Of a stretch of 64,000 bases of DNA, positions 21,701-33,583 are shown piece after piece. The DNA is from Akanthomyces muscarius (Eukaryota > Ascomycota > Sordariomycetes > Hypocreales > Cordycipitaceae). The notes under the pieces are model-generated. The model was not told the origin of the DNA. It searched no databases and saw only the letters and a list, made by a program, of their open reading frames with translations. The DNA is taken from contig NC_079241.1 in the NCBI RefSeq assembly GCF_028009165.1, positions 3,410,001-3,474,000 of the forward strand. Reading direction: 5' to 3'. Both the position numbers and the translations under genes were made by a program. Every line of letters begins with the position of its first letter. The first letter of the stretch is position 1.

Positions 21701-24700
21701 GCCATCGAGACGCTAGGACAGGGCCTCTCATCGCTGGTTTTGGTGAGATCAATGGTGCCTGGTGTCATCAAAATAAGATGTTGCGGCTACGGCTGCGGGC
21801 TACAACTCCTAGTACTCCGTATAGATCCTCTTGACCGTACGAGCAAGCTGTGCCTTGCAGCCTAGCCTATACTCAAGGCAAGACTCCCTGACGGTGGCAC
21901 TATGAGTACATGGTTGCACACGTCAAACTACGTCATGGCAGCGAGGCTCCTCCGTGGCTGCTTGTGTGAAGACATGGATGTAATACTAGGGCCTGGGATC
22001 CGGCCCGTTGACAGCAAAATTGCGGAGGCTCCTAGAAGTGTTGCGCTTGCCATCGTCGTCTCTGATGTTGATCGACGAAAGGCCAGAGTTGCGGTGGCTT
22101 CAAGACTATTTGATAGCGGCTGACAAGACCCTCCCCCGGCACATGCCGTACCAGTAGCAAATAGGGTAATGTGCTAGTTCAAAGGATACTTTCGGTCCTA
22201 TCAGGTTCGTAATGCAATGATGGCGACAGCCGAGCCACAGTCGCCAGGCTTCATCTATCTCATTCGAATGTTCAAGAAGTTAGGCTGATTGTCTCAGTAT
22301 TGACTTTTGCCGGCTGCTCAAGTTGCGCAGCTAGTTAGGGTATGACTCAGGATGACCTGTGGCCAAGACCAAGACGACACCACCACACGTCCATCCACAT
22401 TTAAAACAGGGTCCCTCCATGTGGCAGCGAGGATTTCGGCGGCGAAAACGAGAGAGCAAAACGCACTGGGCCTCCTTCATGGGCTTCGGCGGTGTCACAG
22501 CCTGTCACGATGGCTTGCGACAAGGGGGGTTGGCCAGGAGTTGCGAGTCTCCGGAGTGCAGGCCCAAAGTGGGAAAACCAAGCAGCCGAGATGCCACGAC
22601 AGAAGAGACAAGTGGGAGTCGCAGTAGGGCGAGCATCCTTGGCCCGCGCCATATAAGCTTAGATTGGGCTCTGGCGCTGACAGGCTTGCTTCGAACGAGC
22701 CGGCAGGCATTCCGCCAACGAGATCAGCGAGCGACATGGCCCAGTCGTCATAGTAGTCTCGGTACGGGTGTCTGTTGTACGTAAAATCGTATTATACGTT
22801 CTCAAGCACAGGGGGAAACGTTACGCCAGCGTATGTCACTCGGCTCTTGCTTCAGCTAGTCAGTGACACAGGAAATACAGGAGCATGACCCTGAGCTGAT
22901 TTAACGTCGGTTTGATGAAGGCGTCAGGCCACGGCCGGCCGCATGTCGATGCTTTTCGAGGCCGGGTGGCCGACCAGTAGATCACCCTTGTTCGAGGAGT
23001 GGGAAATGACAGACACGCAGGACTAACCCCCCATCCATGCTGTCTTGCAGCAGCCACACAGCAAGGTACAGCAAGGTAGAGGGCGCTAATAATAGAAGCG
23101 ACACAATGATATGGACAGCGTCGTCTGCAATAACGGGAGCCGCCGCTGTTGAACAGTTGGCAATGGGGCCCGGTTGCAGTAATAACAAGAGAGCGGAGAG
23201 CACTGTATTGCCACAGCGGGCATGCCGCTTGTGGTAGGACAGCTCCGTTCAGTGCTCTTTGAGGCGAAGATGAGCATCCGAAGTGCACGCGCGCAGATCA
23301 GACCGCCATTTCTCAGCCTCGAGTGGACAAAGAAGAAAATGACGCCCAGGAGATGAGGATAATTTGTGTCGGAAATTCATGTGGTTGGCCTATCGTGGCT
23401 CCTGCGCATCCCCCTATTGTCCATGGCAGGTTTTTGCTTGAGCCTCTCAACGCAGTACGTGAGCGGATGTAGACGGCATCACGAGGAACGCCTCGATTGT
23501 TCAGCTTGCCTGAAGTACTTGAAAGCACAAATTTGAGGAAATCGTTCAAGCGCTATAAAAACGTCGTCCGGCGACTTCAAGTACAGCTGGCTCCTTCGTT
23601 GACCTGGCTGCTGTACTTTACTACAAAACTACTGTAAATACTGTAAAGGAAGATATACTTTGGCGACATCATTAGGCGGTCACCAATAATTGCGGCTTAT
23701 TACCTAGCGTGCTGGGAAGGGCCAAGCTGAAGCGTGGCTAAGTTACTAAGTGGTGGTTGAATGGCCATTCCGCACTAGTAGCGCCGCCGGAAACAGCAAG
23801 TTCGGCAGATTACGTACCGCCATCGACAGATGGATGATATGGCACTTTGCTCTGATGCATTCTATTTCGTCGAATGCGGGCAGGCTCCCGGGCGCAATGC
23901 ATCTTTTTCCCCCGGTGCTTTGCTCTATTTCCGAGAAGCGAGATCTAGAGTTAATAGTGTTCGTACCTGGAACCGGGGACTCGTCACAGAGAGAAGCAGG
24001 GTGCCGCCAAGCAGTCGGCGTCGCTGCAAACGGAAGACGGAAGGCCGCCACGGATCACGGCATGGTGGCTGTTTATGGGCTGTCTTTGGGGGGTGTTCGG
24101 CGTTCCGCGCCAGCCGGGGCATCTTCAGTTGTTGGTTGGTGATGCGTGGCGAGAGCAGAGCCAGGTTGCTGGGCCAGGTAAACACCTAGGCAAGCAGGTG
24201 GCAAGAGGCGCCGCTTAGGCAGAAGCAGTCTACTGTTTCTACTATAATCTTATATTTCCCTTGTTTCTTCTTCTTCTTTATTTCTTTCTTTTTCAATAAT
24301 CAACAGCCACCAGCGTCTTTTTTAGTACCCCCGTGCTGGGCGTGCTGGGCGTGCTGGGGCAGAATTGCCGTGGCAGCAGCTAGAGGCGGCCGACTTGCTG
24401 GATAGCGACAGCGCTGAATAGACTTTGAGGCTCACTAGCTCCGCCTCCATCTAGTAGATTCACAAACAGGATGGTGGCGGCGTCCAGGGCATCGAACGGC
24501 AGTTTTGCAGATATTCTGGGAATCAGGCTGGGTGGCAGGTATCTTGCCACGGCACTTTCGTCGGAATAGCCACCGGCAGAAGCCGCATGTTTGCCTGAAA
24601 ACTAGTCGGACAAAAAGGATGGTTAATGGTCAGCCATCGTGATGCGTGGAAGAGAGGATTTGGTTCATTTCCTTGGCCTCGTCTGCGAGAGCGGCGTCTT

Positions 24701-25948
24701 CGTCTACACCTGCATCTCGGTCCGTGGTGAGCGTATACAAGAGAAATAAAGAGGCAACGGGTGGCAACGAACGGGTGGCGACAAACAAGGCAGCGCACAG
24801 TGATTCGTTTGCTGCCAGCTGCATGGTGCAAGTAGACATCACAGAGAAAACACGCCACCAGCAAATAGCCATCTGCTGCATATGCATGTCTTTAACGAGT
24901 CTTCCGAGTTTATTTGGCCGCCTTGAGTAGAGAGCCTCGTATGAATCTTGGCCGTGCATCACCATTGTCGCACCAAATCACCGACCGCTGCCTCGCCCGT
25001 CACGCGCGTCCACAAACTGCAGACCGTCCGGGCAGCCAAGCGGCCATCGCCAGCCTCAGGTTACGCTTTCTTTGTTTGACTCACCGCCGCCGCAGTCATC
25101 GGGCACTCCAGCATCTCAAATCGCGAGCCGACTACCACCCACTGGACTGGGGGGAGGGGGCCTCATCTCTATCCGCGTCACACACCCAGACTCGACTTAC
25201 ACAGCGTGCACGCCTGCAAGCCATCGCGCACTGCTGCCTTTGAGATAGGCCAGCCATCGAGCCAAGGCGGGACGCCATCACACCACTAGAGCCGTCCAGG
25301 CCTCTGTTCCATCGCATCCAGAATTACCTAGTTTACTAGTACAAGTATTCAAAGAATCACAACAATAGCCAAGGTGCGGGCGCATCGACAGGGTCGCAGA
25401 CGAGCGGATATCGTCTCCTCCCAGCACGTACGCCTCCTGAACAACATCAGACTGAATAGGCTGGTTGCACGGGACGCGCCCAAACCAAGTCCAAGAGAAA
25501 CCTGCCTGATCCAGCGCACAGCAGCAAAAGTCGCCAGCCGTGTCGTCTTGCGATTCTACAGGGATCTAGGTAGTCTGGGGTGACTGTTCCAAGTTGCCAA
25601 CTGATTCCTTGCACCACTCCACCCTGACCGTATTTCTTACCGCTGTCCCCCCTTCTTACATGGTTCTGGGGCACTTCTTTCACTATTATTCTGCATTGCT
25701 TTCTGGAGCAACAAAGTTGCGGCCGAAGCAGCGAGAGCGAAACCACGAGCTGTGCGAGATCGAGCGCAGGGAATACAGCCAAGACGAAGCACCCGATCTA
25801 TGCGGCGACGGCGAGCCCCAAGAGCCCATCGAAACGCGACTGCGAATCAGCGCCATACATACATCTTACAGCATCGAGCACCCGTCGAACGAGTCTCCAC
25901 GAGAGCGCAGCAGCTGAACGCGCAGCGCAGCGAGCGAGCGACGGAGCG
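18731..25948. other. Gene-poor region, about 7.2 kb
   Basis: No gene is supported with confidence. Possible coding frames are weak: 19449-19822 (+, 124 residues) has a T-rich upstream promoter-like stretch but no family match; 24630-24965 (-, 111 residues) has good codons near its end. A perfect 19-bp inverted repeat is at 19382-19400. A GCTGGGCGT triplet repeat lies at ~24337-24360. The last ~600 bases are the leader of the Sfp1 gene. No transposase, reverse transcriptase or terminal repeat was seen. Confidence 0.4.
19382..19400. repeat. Perfect 19-bp inverted repeat (9-bp arms)
   Basis: AACTGTAGA-T-TCTACAGTT is a perfect palindrome with one central base. It lies about 50 bp upstream of the weak reading frame at 19449. 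It could be a dimeric regulator site or chance; no protein is implied. Confidence 0.6.
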
Positions 25949-28678
25949 ATGCAGAGCGCTCGAAAGTGGTTCGGCGGCGGCGTTGGCGGCCCAGCGCCGG
26001 GGTCCCAACCGGGGCAGCAGCAGCAGCAGCAGCAGAAGCAGGCCTCGGGAAGCAGGCCAACTGCGGCTGGATCAGCAGGGACATGGTCCAGCAGGGACGG
26101 ACAGCTTGACGGGGCCTCTGGAGAAGACACTTGCAAGGCGGTCCACCAGCAAAAGGCCGCCAGACCCGGTAGCGGCAATAGCGTCGGCGCCCGCGCCCAG
26201 CCAGCTGGAAGCAAAGGCACAGGTACTGGCACGGGCAATATCACCACAGGCGGTACATGGACTAATAATACGGGTGCCGCAATTGCCACAGCCGGGAGTG
26301 GCAGCAGCTGCACCAATTCCAGAGGCAGCACCTCTGCCAGGACAGGTACCGCTGCAGCGCCCATGGCTTCAGCCTTCAGCGCCCTCTTCAGCGCCCAGGC
26401 TGCCCCCGCCACCCACTCGGTCGCCCAGACTCAGGCTATGGCGCAGCCCCAGGCCGCTGTCACAGGCACTACAGGCGCTGCTTACAATTCCTCCTCGACT
26501 TCCTCCCAGGCGGCCGATTCGCCTGTCTCTCTCCTCTCCACGTCCTTGACTCTCTCACCATCGACCCAACCCGCCACGCCCCTCGACTCCTCCTCCCATC
26601 ACCAACACTCTTCCGACCTTCTCGACACATCCGCCCGACACTTTTCCCACGCACACTCTTCGGCGCGCGACTCTCTCTTGTCCGCCGCGCTTCTCGACTC
26701 CCTCCGCCGCCACGACGACATTGACCTGGTCGACGACGACCTTTCCGACACAGACATGACGACCGGTCCCATGGGCATGGGCCGCTCACGGCAGGACTCC
26801 TTCGTGAGTGCCGGCCCGAAGCCCATCTCCGTCAACAACCAGAACCGCGATAGCGTCAACCGCAATCGCAGAGAGTCGCTCGCTGGCAGCCTCGCCAACG
26901 GCATGAGCTGGGCTGGCATGTCCTTTGGCAGCTTTGTCCGCGATGAGTAAGTAAAATGCCCCTCACCCCAACACCAACCAAATCTGCCCCCCAAAGCCCT
27001 GCGTTCAAGTTGCGCTGTCTTTGCCCACCATTCTCGCACTTTATTTGCAGTCTATCTTCTGCCTGCCGGCGCTGGTTTACTTTGCGACCGTGCATTAGCT
27101 CGCGGCGGCACCAGCGACTTGCACCATCTGTGTCGGGCACCATGTCACTTTTTTTTCTGAGGCTGCGGGGTGCCTCTTCAGCTGTCGCAACCTACGTACT
27201 GTACCACCATGGCTAACACAATCATCTCTCGAACAGCATCATGATGCAAGGCACATCCCCGGCCCAGTTCGGTGCTGCCGGTGCCCAGCCTTCCTCATCT
27301 TTCCACTCCTCGTCCTATCTGCCCAAGCTTGAAGCCAACTTCATGAGAGACTTCACATGCTGCGGCAAGACCCTCCCCAACCTCCACGACTTGCTTCAGC
27401 ATTACGAAGAGGCGCATACTCAACCCAGCCCCAATTCTTCTCGCAACAATGCTTTTAACCAATTTGGCGGCCAGATGGGCATGCCGGGCAACTCACAAAT
27501 GTCCAGCTCCAGGACTACCCCAACTCCCGGTCAGGGCAACATGCAGGGTCTCGGCCAGCAGCCCGGTCAAGCCCAGGGCGGTCTCGACAGCGTCCAGATG
27601 AACGCCCTCAACGCCAACATGCACGATGATATGGATGCTGTCGCGGACATGGAGATGGATGATGCGGTTGGGACCATGGAGCTCGACGACAGCTCTCGAA
27701 TGACGCATACACGGCAGATGTTTGGCCAGCAACAGCGACCTCAGCTCGACATGTCCAATGCCGGTTTTCCCCAGGCTCTTCGCACATCGCAGCCCACCAC
27801 GCCGGCCGTGGCTAGCTTCGGCCTGCAAAACAATCCCACCGTCTCCTCCGTTAATACCCCCACTCTTACCACCCAGCAGCAACAGCAGCTCTCTCAAGGG
27901 GGCGCGCAAATGGATGGTATGGACGGCATGGACGGTGACTTGCCCGGTATGCCCATGGGCGGCAACGGCAACGCTCTCGGTGACATGGACTTCTCCAACG
28001 GCAACCCTGAAGACGAAGACGGCGAGAACTTCTGCATCAACGATCCTGGCAAGCATCTTTTCAGCCCCAATGGCGCTTTCCCACCCGGCAACGCCAACAA
28101 CCGTACGATCCAGGCTCAGCTCGCCCAGCTTGGTCTTACCCAGGGCCAGTTTGCCGACCCCGAGACAAACAAGGCGCTACTCCAACGCCTGCAGACTATG
28201 ATGATGCCGGAGGAGCACAAGCCATTCAAGTGCCCAGTCATTGGCTGCGAAAAGGCATACAAGAACCAAAACGGACTCAAGTATGTTATTCTCCGCCTGC
28301 CCACGATTATCATCACTAACCAAGCCCTCCAGATATCACAAAGCTCACGGTCACCAGACGCAGCAGTTGCACGAGAACGGCGACGGCACATTCTCCATCG
28401 TTAATCCCGAAACCAGTGCGCCATATCCTGGGACTCTCGGCATGGAGAAGGAGAAGCCATTCAATTGCGAAACATGTGGCAAGCGATACAAGAACCTCAA
28501 CGGTCTCAAATACGTATGTTCCAAGCCTCTCTTACCTAAGCATATGCGATGCTCGGTATACTGACACCTCTCACAGCACAAGTCTCATTCGCTACCGTGC
28601 AATCCCGAGTTCAAGGCACACGCTATGGCTGTTGGGCTGAACCTGCCTGGAATCACTGAGGACGTCCCACCTCAATGA
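25949..28678 (+). CDS. sfp1: Sfp1-like C2H2 zinc-finger transcription regulator, four exons
   Basis: Sfp1 activates ribosomal-protein and ribosome-biogenesis genes downstream of TORC1 and couples growth to nutrients. Exons are 25949-26946, 27237-28280, 28333-28513 and 28577-28678, giving 774 residues. The introns are 290, 52 and 63 nt with GTAAGT/GTATGT donors and AACAG/CCAG/ACAG acceptors. The Gln/Ser/Thr-rich N-terminus includes a poly-Gln run. The family's [22 protein letters not shown] block is rebuilt exactly across intron 1. A first finger follows ([20 protein letters not shown], about 363-392), then paired fingers with the diagnostic [11 protein letters not shown] (about 657-687) and [11 protein letters not shown] (about 721-746). 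Introns 2 and 3 each split the LKYH motif at the same place, evidence that the fingers arose by duplication of one exon. The start ATG follows a GC-rich leader. Confidence 0.93.
26015..26035 (+). repeat. (CAG)7 encoding poly-Gln
   Basis: Seven perfect CAG codons give a Gln run near residue 23 of the Sfp1 protein. This is the only perfect trinucleotide array of this length in a coding exon of the window, and a plausible length polymorphism. Confidence 0.85.
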
Positions 28679-30292
28679 GACGGCCGATCAGCATCCTCCA
28701 CGGTGTCTGCGACGCCGCTACCCATATAAACATGCATGCTGGCCCCGTGCATCGCTCTGTATAAAGCTGCAACCCCGACCCTGTCCAGTCCTTGACGGTC
28801 TGACGGGGCGGGGAACATTCTGGGGGCAGGCCCCAAAAAGCTGGCCTTTCATCTTGGTCTATAAAAGTGATTTTCGAGGCTGTCTAGGTATCTTCTTTTG
28901 GTTCACGGTTCACGGTTCACGGTTCATTGCAACGGCGTTACTTTGCAACTTTTCCGCTCTTTGGCTTCCCTTGATATTGGCGGCAACGTCCCCGATACAC
29001 GCAACTTGCCACTGGATCGGCAGGGTCCAAAATTCTTTTTGAACAAGGTTCTCTAGCTCTCTGTTTCTTACTTAATTTTCCTACGCGATTCCCAAAAGGC
29101 GAGGTTGCCCCGTGCCGATCTTCCCGCGCCCGGCGCTCTCGAGGGCCGATCCCCAAAAGTCCTCTGAACCCTCCCCGCCCACCGAGCTCCCGCGTCATAG
29201 GAGCAGGGGTTTCGCCTCCGCCCTCGTGAGAATGAAACTTGGGCTTACCTGTCGATGCCTATCGGTTTGCCCTGTTTTGGAAGGTGATGGAATGCAATTG
29301 CAACTTCCCGCAAGCCTCTTCTTACATAGCGCGCATCAACAACGGCGGTGGTGGTTGGGGGCGAAAGGTGGACGGAACATGCGCACAGCTCGGCCGAACG
29401 ACTTCATTTGCTCGCCTTCTTTTCGATTTTTCTTGTTGTATTGCTTTTTCTTTTCATAGTTTCCAAGACTCGCTACGGCAGAAGCGCAACACTAATTCCA
29501 TCCTGCGCATGGAAAAACGTTTTTGGATCGAATCAGCCTTATCAGAGCTTTTCTTTTTGGTCTATATCTTATAGACCTTTTTCTGATGTCACACCACTTT
29601 CGGCCCCGCGTTTGGAGTCAAGATGATCTGCAACTTTCGCGTCATGATCACGTCGAGGGAAGAAAAACTGGGCGAATGAACGACCTGTCGTCGCATGCAA
29701 AGGTGCACACGGAAAGTATGTCGCTGCTTTATAGTATACTTTGTCTTGTATGAAACAGTGCAAGGGTATTGAGGGTGGGAATTTTCGTTACTGGATCATC
29801 GGTCTGACGTTCAGGTTGCCTGGTATCGTGATTTTGTCTTTGTTTGGTTTTCTTTTATTTGTTTTTCAAAAGGAGAATGGTTACACAAAAGAATTTCAGG
29901 GCAGTGCTTTTTTCTTTTCCTTTTATAAAATATCACTCGATTTTCGTTTCTAATGCTATTACTATCATGACCTTGGGCCTCTCGTGACTTCTCATCTCTT
30001 TACTCATTCATGCAGCCAGACAGCGCGGGGAGGGGGGGAAATAACGGAAGTTGGCCTACAACATTGACGTGATTCATAGCTAGCCAAACGCCAAAGCAAT
30101 GCTGCGATGCAAAACCCAAACCAGAAAAACAATCGAGATGTAAAGACTGAAAAGTGCCAAGTTTATTCCTTGTTGTTTGTTCAAACAAGAGGATGAGCGT
30201 CGCTCGGAGCTGTAGCTACGAGCCAGGGCGCAGCAAAGTGCAAGTGATCAAGGACGGGATGGGCGCGACGGCGGCGGCGGAGGAGCACCACT
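28679..30292. other. Convergent 3' region between sfp1 and the kelch-BTB gene
   Basis: About 1.6 kb with AT-rich stretches expected of two 3' UTRs. A TTCACGG tandem repeat is at 28901-28927. Short frames here have no family features. Confidence 0.45.
28901..28927. repeat. Tandem GTTCACG repeat (about four units)
   Basis: Three perfect 7-bp GTTCACG units and a partial fourth lie in the presumed sfp1 3' UTR or just beyond it. Function unknown. Confidence 0.7.
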
Positions 30293-32665
30293 TTAGTTGA
30301 TTTCCATGCCGTCGTCCTCGTCCACCTCGGACGACTCGGCAAGCTGGTTACTGCCGACGCTGCCCTTGCGATCGTCGCTGCCGTAGCGGCCGCCGCCGCC
30401 GCCGGCACCCATGCTGGACCACTCTAGCTCCTCGCCGGCCACGACGCGGCCCTCCATGTCAATCTCCTGCGAGAGCTCGACGAGCGCGTGGCGCGGCAGC
30501 TGCAAGAAGCCCTGCGTGCGGACGATGCGGCCCCAGTGCGTCATGCATAGGCCGGCCGCGCGCTTGCGCAGCCACTCCTCGTCGGCGAGGCCGGCCGAGT
30601 ACCAGATCAGGCAGGCGTTTTCCACGTCGAGCTCCTTGGCGAGGCGGTTGACACAGAGCAGCCGCAGGTGCGGGATGCCGTACATGTTGGCCATGACCAG
30701 CAGGCCTGTAACCTCGTCAATGCCGGTGAGGGATTCGCCGCCAGCTTCGACGTTGCCGTGGATGCTGTCTGTGTATAGGTAGAGTAGGAATGCGCGTACG
30801 ACAGGATACGGCTCTGGTATGTGCATCTTTTTCGTATGGAACTCAGCCATCTGAGCGTTGTAAAGTCGCGCAAAATGGGCCCAGCGAGCTTGCAGAATCA
30901 GCTTGTGAACATAGATGGGCCTTGAAGTTGTAGCATCGGGTGCCAGCCAGTTCTCTGTAGGCTCTTCCGCACTGCGAATCAGACCCGAGCTGAGCATGTC
31001 ATCGTCTTCTGCGCCATCCGCAAGCGCGGTGATGACAAAGTCTGTGCCGCTGCCCGACTCGGGTGGTTTATCAAACGTCTTGGCCAAGTCTGCGCCAAGG
31101 CCGTGGGATGGTTGGTCGAGCGGCCGCGCCAAGGCCGAAGGTCGGGCTTCGACACTGGCTTGTGGTGCCAAATTATTTCCAAGAAGGCCGTAACGTCGAA
31201 GGTCAACTTCCATAACATCACTAAGAGCTGTTAGCAGGAATACATCGCAGTCCAATTGTAACAAACTCACCTAAGATATAGCTCGTAGCCCCCGGGTCCG
31301 AATTCTGGACCGATAGGATCAAGAGGGCAGCCAAGCAGCCAGGCCTTCGTGCCATCTTCATTCATAGTACAATAGTGCCATCGATACCCTGATTTGAACA
31401 TTTCTTGACCATCTGCCAACTTCTGCCATCGCAATGTAGTCAAGTCAAGTGCAGACAGAGAGCATTCGCGATGCGTGATGGTAGCGGCCGGTGACACAAA
31501 GTCGAGCAGTGTGCCTGACGAGTATATGTGAAAGTGAATACCAGAGCCCTGCGACGGGCTGTTGGGGCCCGAAGTAAATTTCAAAGCAGATATCGCACCG
31601 GGGGCAACTGGTGCGTATGCCTTCAGTTGTACAGATGGGGGGTTGACCTGAGCCGTACGCGAGTTGGCGGCGTATCCAGATGTCCCGACTGCAGGGCTGT
31701 GGCCCATTGTGTATGGTGGTCGAGGAGAATCGGTACGGTTGCCGCTAGCGGGTCGATCGTAGACGCCGATTTGGGGTCGTGAGTCGAACTCGGGTACACC
31801 CTTCAGGTCCAACCACCACATATCGCTAACCTTGTCCATGTCCTCACTGAGGCCGCCGAACACCCACAAGCGCTCTCCCCAGATGTAGGCGGAATGATCA
31901 AACCGGCCAATAAAGCGCCATGTTTTAGACCAAGTAAATGTTTTCAGATCGAGGTAGCAAAGGTCGTCAAGAACATAATTATTCGTCCCGGTGATTCCGC
32001 CAATGATGAACAATTTATCTTCGTGCAGTGTCGCTGCATGCCGCGCTCGACCTTTTGGTATGGGGCCAGAGACCGTAGGCTGGGTCCAGTGTGCAGTTTT
32101 CAGATCGAAGATGATTAAATCGGAGAGATAAGTGCGATGTTCGTTTTCGCCACCAAAGACGAGCAATTTGTCGCCTTGGTAAAGTGTCGCAGTGTGTCCT
32201 GTGGTAGAGTTAGCAAGATGTTGTCGGCATGAAGCGGTGGGACAACATGCCCATGCGTACACCTGGGATGTCACCATAGTTGTCGACCAGGCTCCATTGG
32301 TGGCTGACAAGGTCGAGTCGCAAGACATGGTTGTACACCTCATCGGTATACTGATCAAAGCCGCCAAAAGCGTATATCTCATTGTTGCCACAGTATGTGA
32401 CCGAGGCATTCACAAGACATGCCGGTCGCTGTCCCAGAGTACGAGTGACCTTGGGTCTGTAGCCATCGACTGACGGCCGGGCCTTGGTGGGAGAATTGGC
32501 CATTATGTAAGTGTTGTTGGAGTCGGGAACGGCGGATGGGGGCGTTGGAGCAGCCATCGTGAATGGCGTCGCCGAAGACTGGTGGCTCGATGCGTCGGGC
32601 TGGGAGAGGCCGTCACCAAAAATGGAGTTCGATGTCTGAGAGGCCGGGGTAGAGGGCTGGGCCAT
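30293..32665 (-). CDS. Kelch-repeat BTB protein (Ral2/LZTR1-like), three exons
   Basis: Exons are 32251-32665, 31271-32198 and 30293-31220, giving 756 residues. Kelch repeats fill roughly residues 75-330 (IYAFGGFD, LLVFGGENEH, LFIIGGITGT, LWVFGGLSED followed by WWLDL). Exon 3 carries a BTB-type segment (VHKLILQARWAHFARL...FLLYLYTDSI) and a following BACK-like helical region. The kelch-then-BTB order is that of fission yeast Ral2 and animal LZTR1, adaptors linked to Ras signalling and degradation; that role is inferred here. Intron 2 (31221-31270) is a normal GT-AG intron. Intron 1 (32199-32250) is best read as GC-AG: a GCATGT donor restores GVRMGHTATLYQG, the usual R-x-GHT kelch strand, whereas the nearest in-frame GT donor would delete four residues. 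The start is the first ATG after an upstream stop. Confidence 0.85.
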
Positions 32666-33583
32666 GACAACGGACTCGAGAGCCACTATGTTCCCATGTC
32701 AAAAGGCTGGAGTAGTCGAGGCCGAAAGTGGGATTCTGAGCCCTTTGTGACGAAGTATGTGTCAATACAAAGATAACAGCCTGTTCACCTCTGATATATA
32801 GGTGGCAAACGGAAAGGCACGCAATGCTGCAAGCGCCTGTGACAGGCGTGTCGAGGTCGGTCAGAGCAGCCGCCAGCCAAAGAAGAGTGGACGTTTGGCA
32901 AAATTACGTTGCTCCACTGACAGGCGGCACCGGTCGGACCAGATGCAGGGGGCTCTGCATCGAACGGCCCACTTGTCGCCTTGTACGGACTAGCCGGGAT
33001 CAAACCCCCGGATGAGACACAGGCGCAGTGACGGACTATCTTTATTCCGTCCGGTTTCCGCCACTCGACAGGGCCTTGCCTCGTTGCCTGGACAGACAGA
33101 TGGTGGGGCCCAAAGTAAATAAAAGGTAACGTGAATCGGGAGCATCTGGTCGACATGCCATCCACCAATATTCACCCTCATACCAAAGATCCCATCTATA
33201 TCCTTTGCCCGTTCAGCTTAAAGCTATCATAGCTTACTTGCACACTTCTCAATTTGTCTTTGCATAAAAGTTCCGAAATCGTTTCGAAAATTGTTACGTC
33301 TGATTTGCTTCCTCCGTTGACGCTCTGCCGCGCCTGGCCTCGTCAAGAACGGCATCCTCGATTTGATCGCACCACTTCACTTTATTTCCCTCGGAAAAAG
33401 TGTCAAAAAACCAGGAGCCTTTGACTAGAGTGTCTTGGAGTTTGTTTCATTTACGCCGATGCTTAGTTTGCTCTCACTACTTCCTACGTCTTCAGCATTG
33501 AAATCCTCCACAATCCGTCCTGTTCTTCTGCGATAAACTTCCCGACAAAGAAAGACCAAAAAAAAAATCCATCTATCTTCATT
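32666..33583. other. Divergent promoter region of the kelch-BTB gene and cdc20
   Basis: About 900 bp, no gene supported. The right half is pyrimidine-rich and contains the cdc20 leader with an A-rich stretch just before its ATG. No MluI cell-cycle box (ACGCGT) was seen. Confidence 0.5.

Noticed and set aside
30181..32686. Idea that the two kelch proteins of this window form a cluster
   Set aside because: They are more than 30 kb apart with unrelated genes between and different layouts.
32990..33050. tRNA-like hairpin CCGGG...CCCGG with a GGTTTGAT loop (minus strand)
   Set aside because: Loop is eight bases, acceptor pairing is broken and no A box is present; not a functional tRNA.
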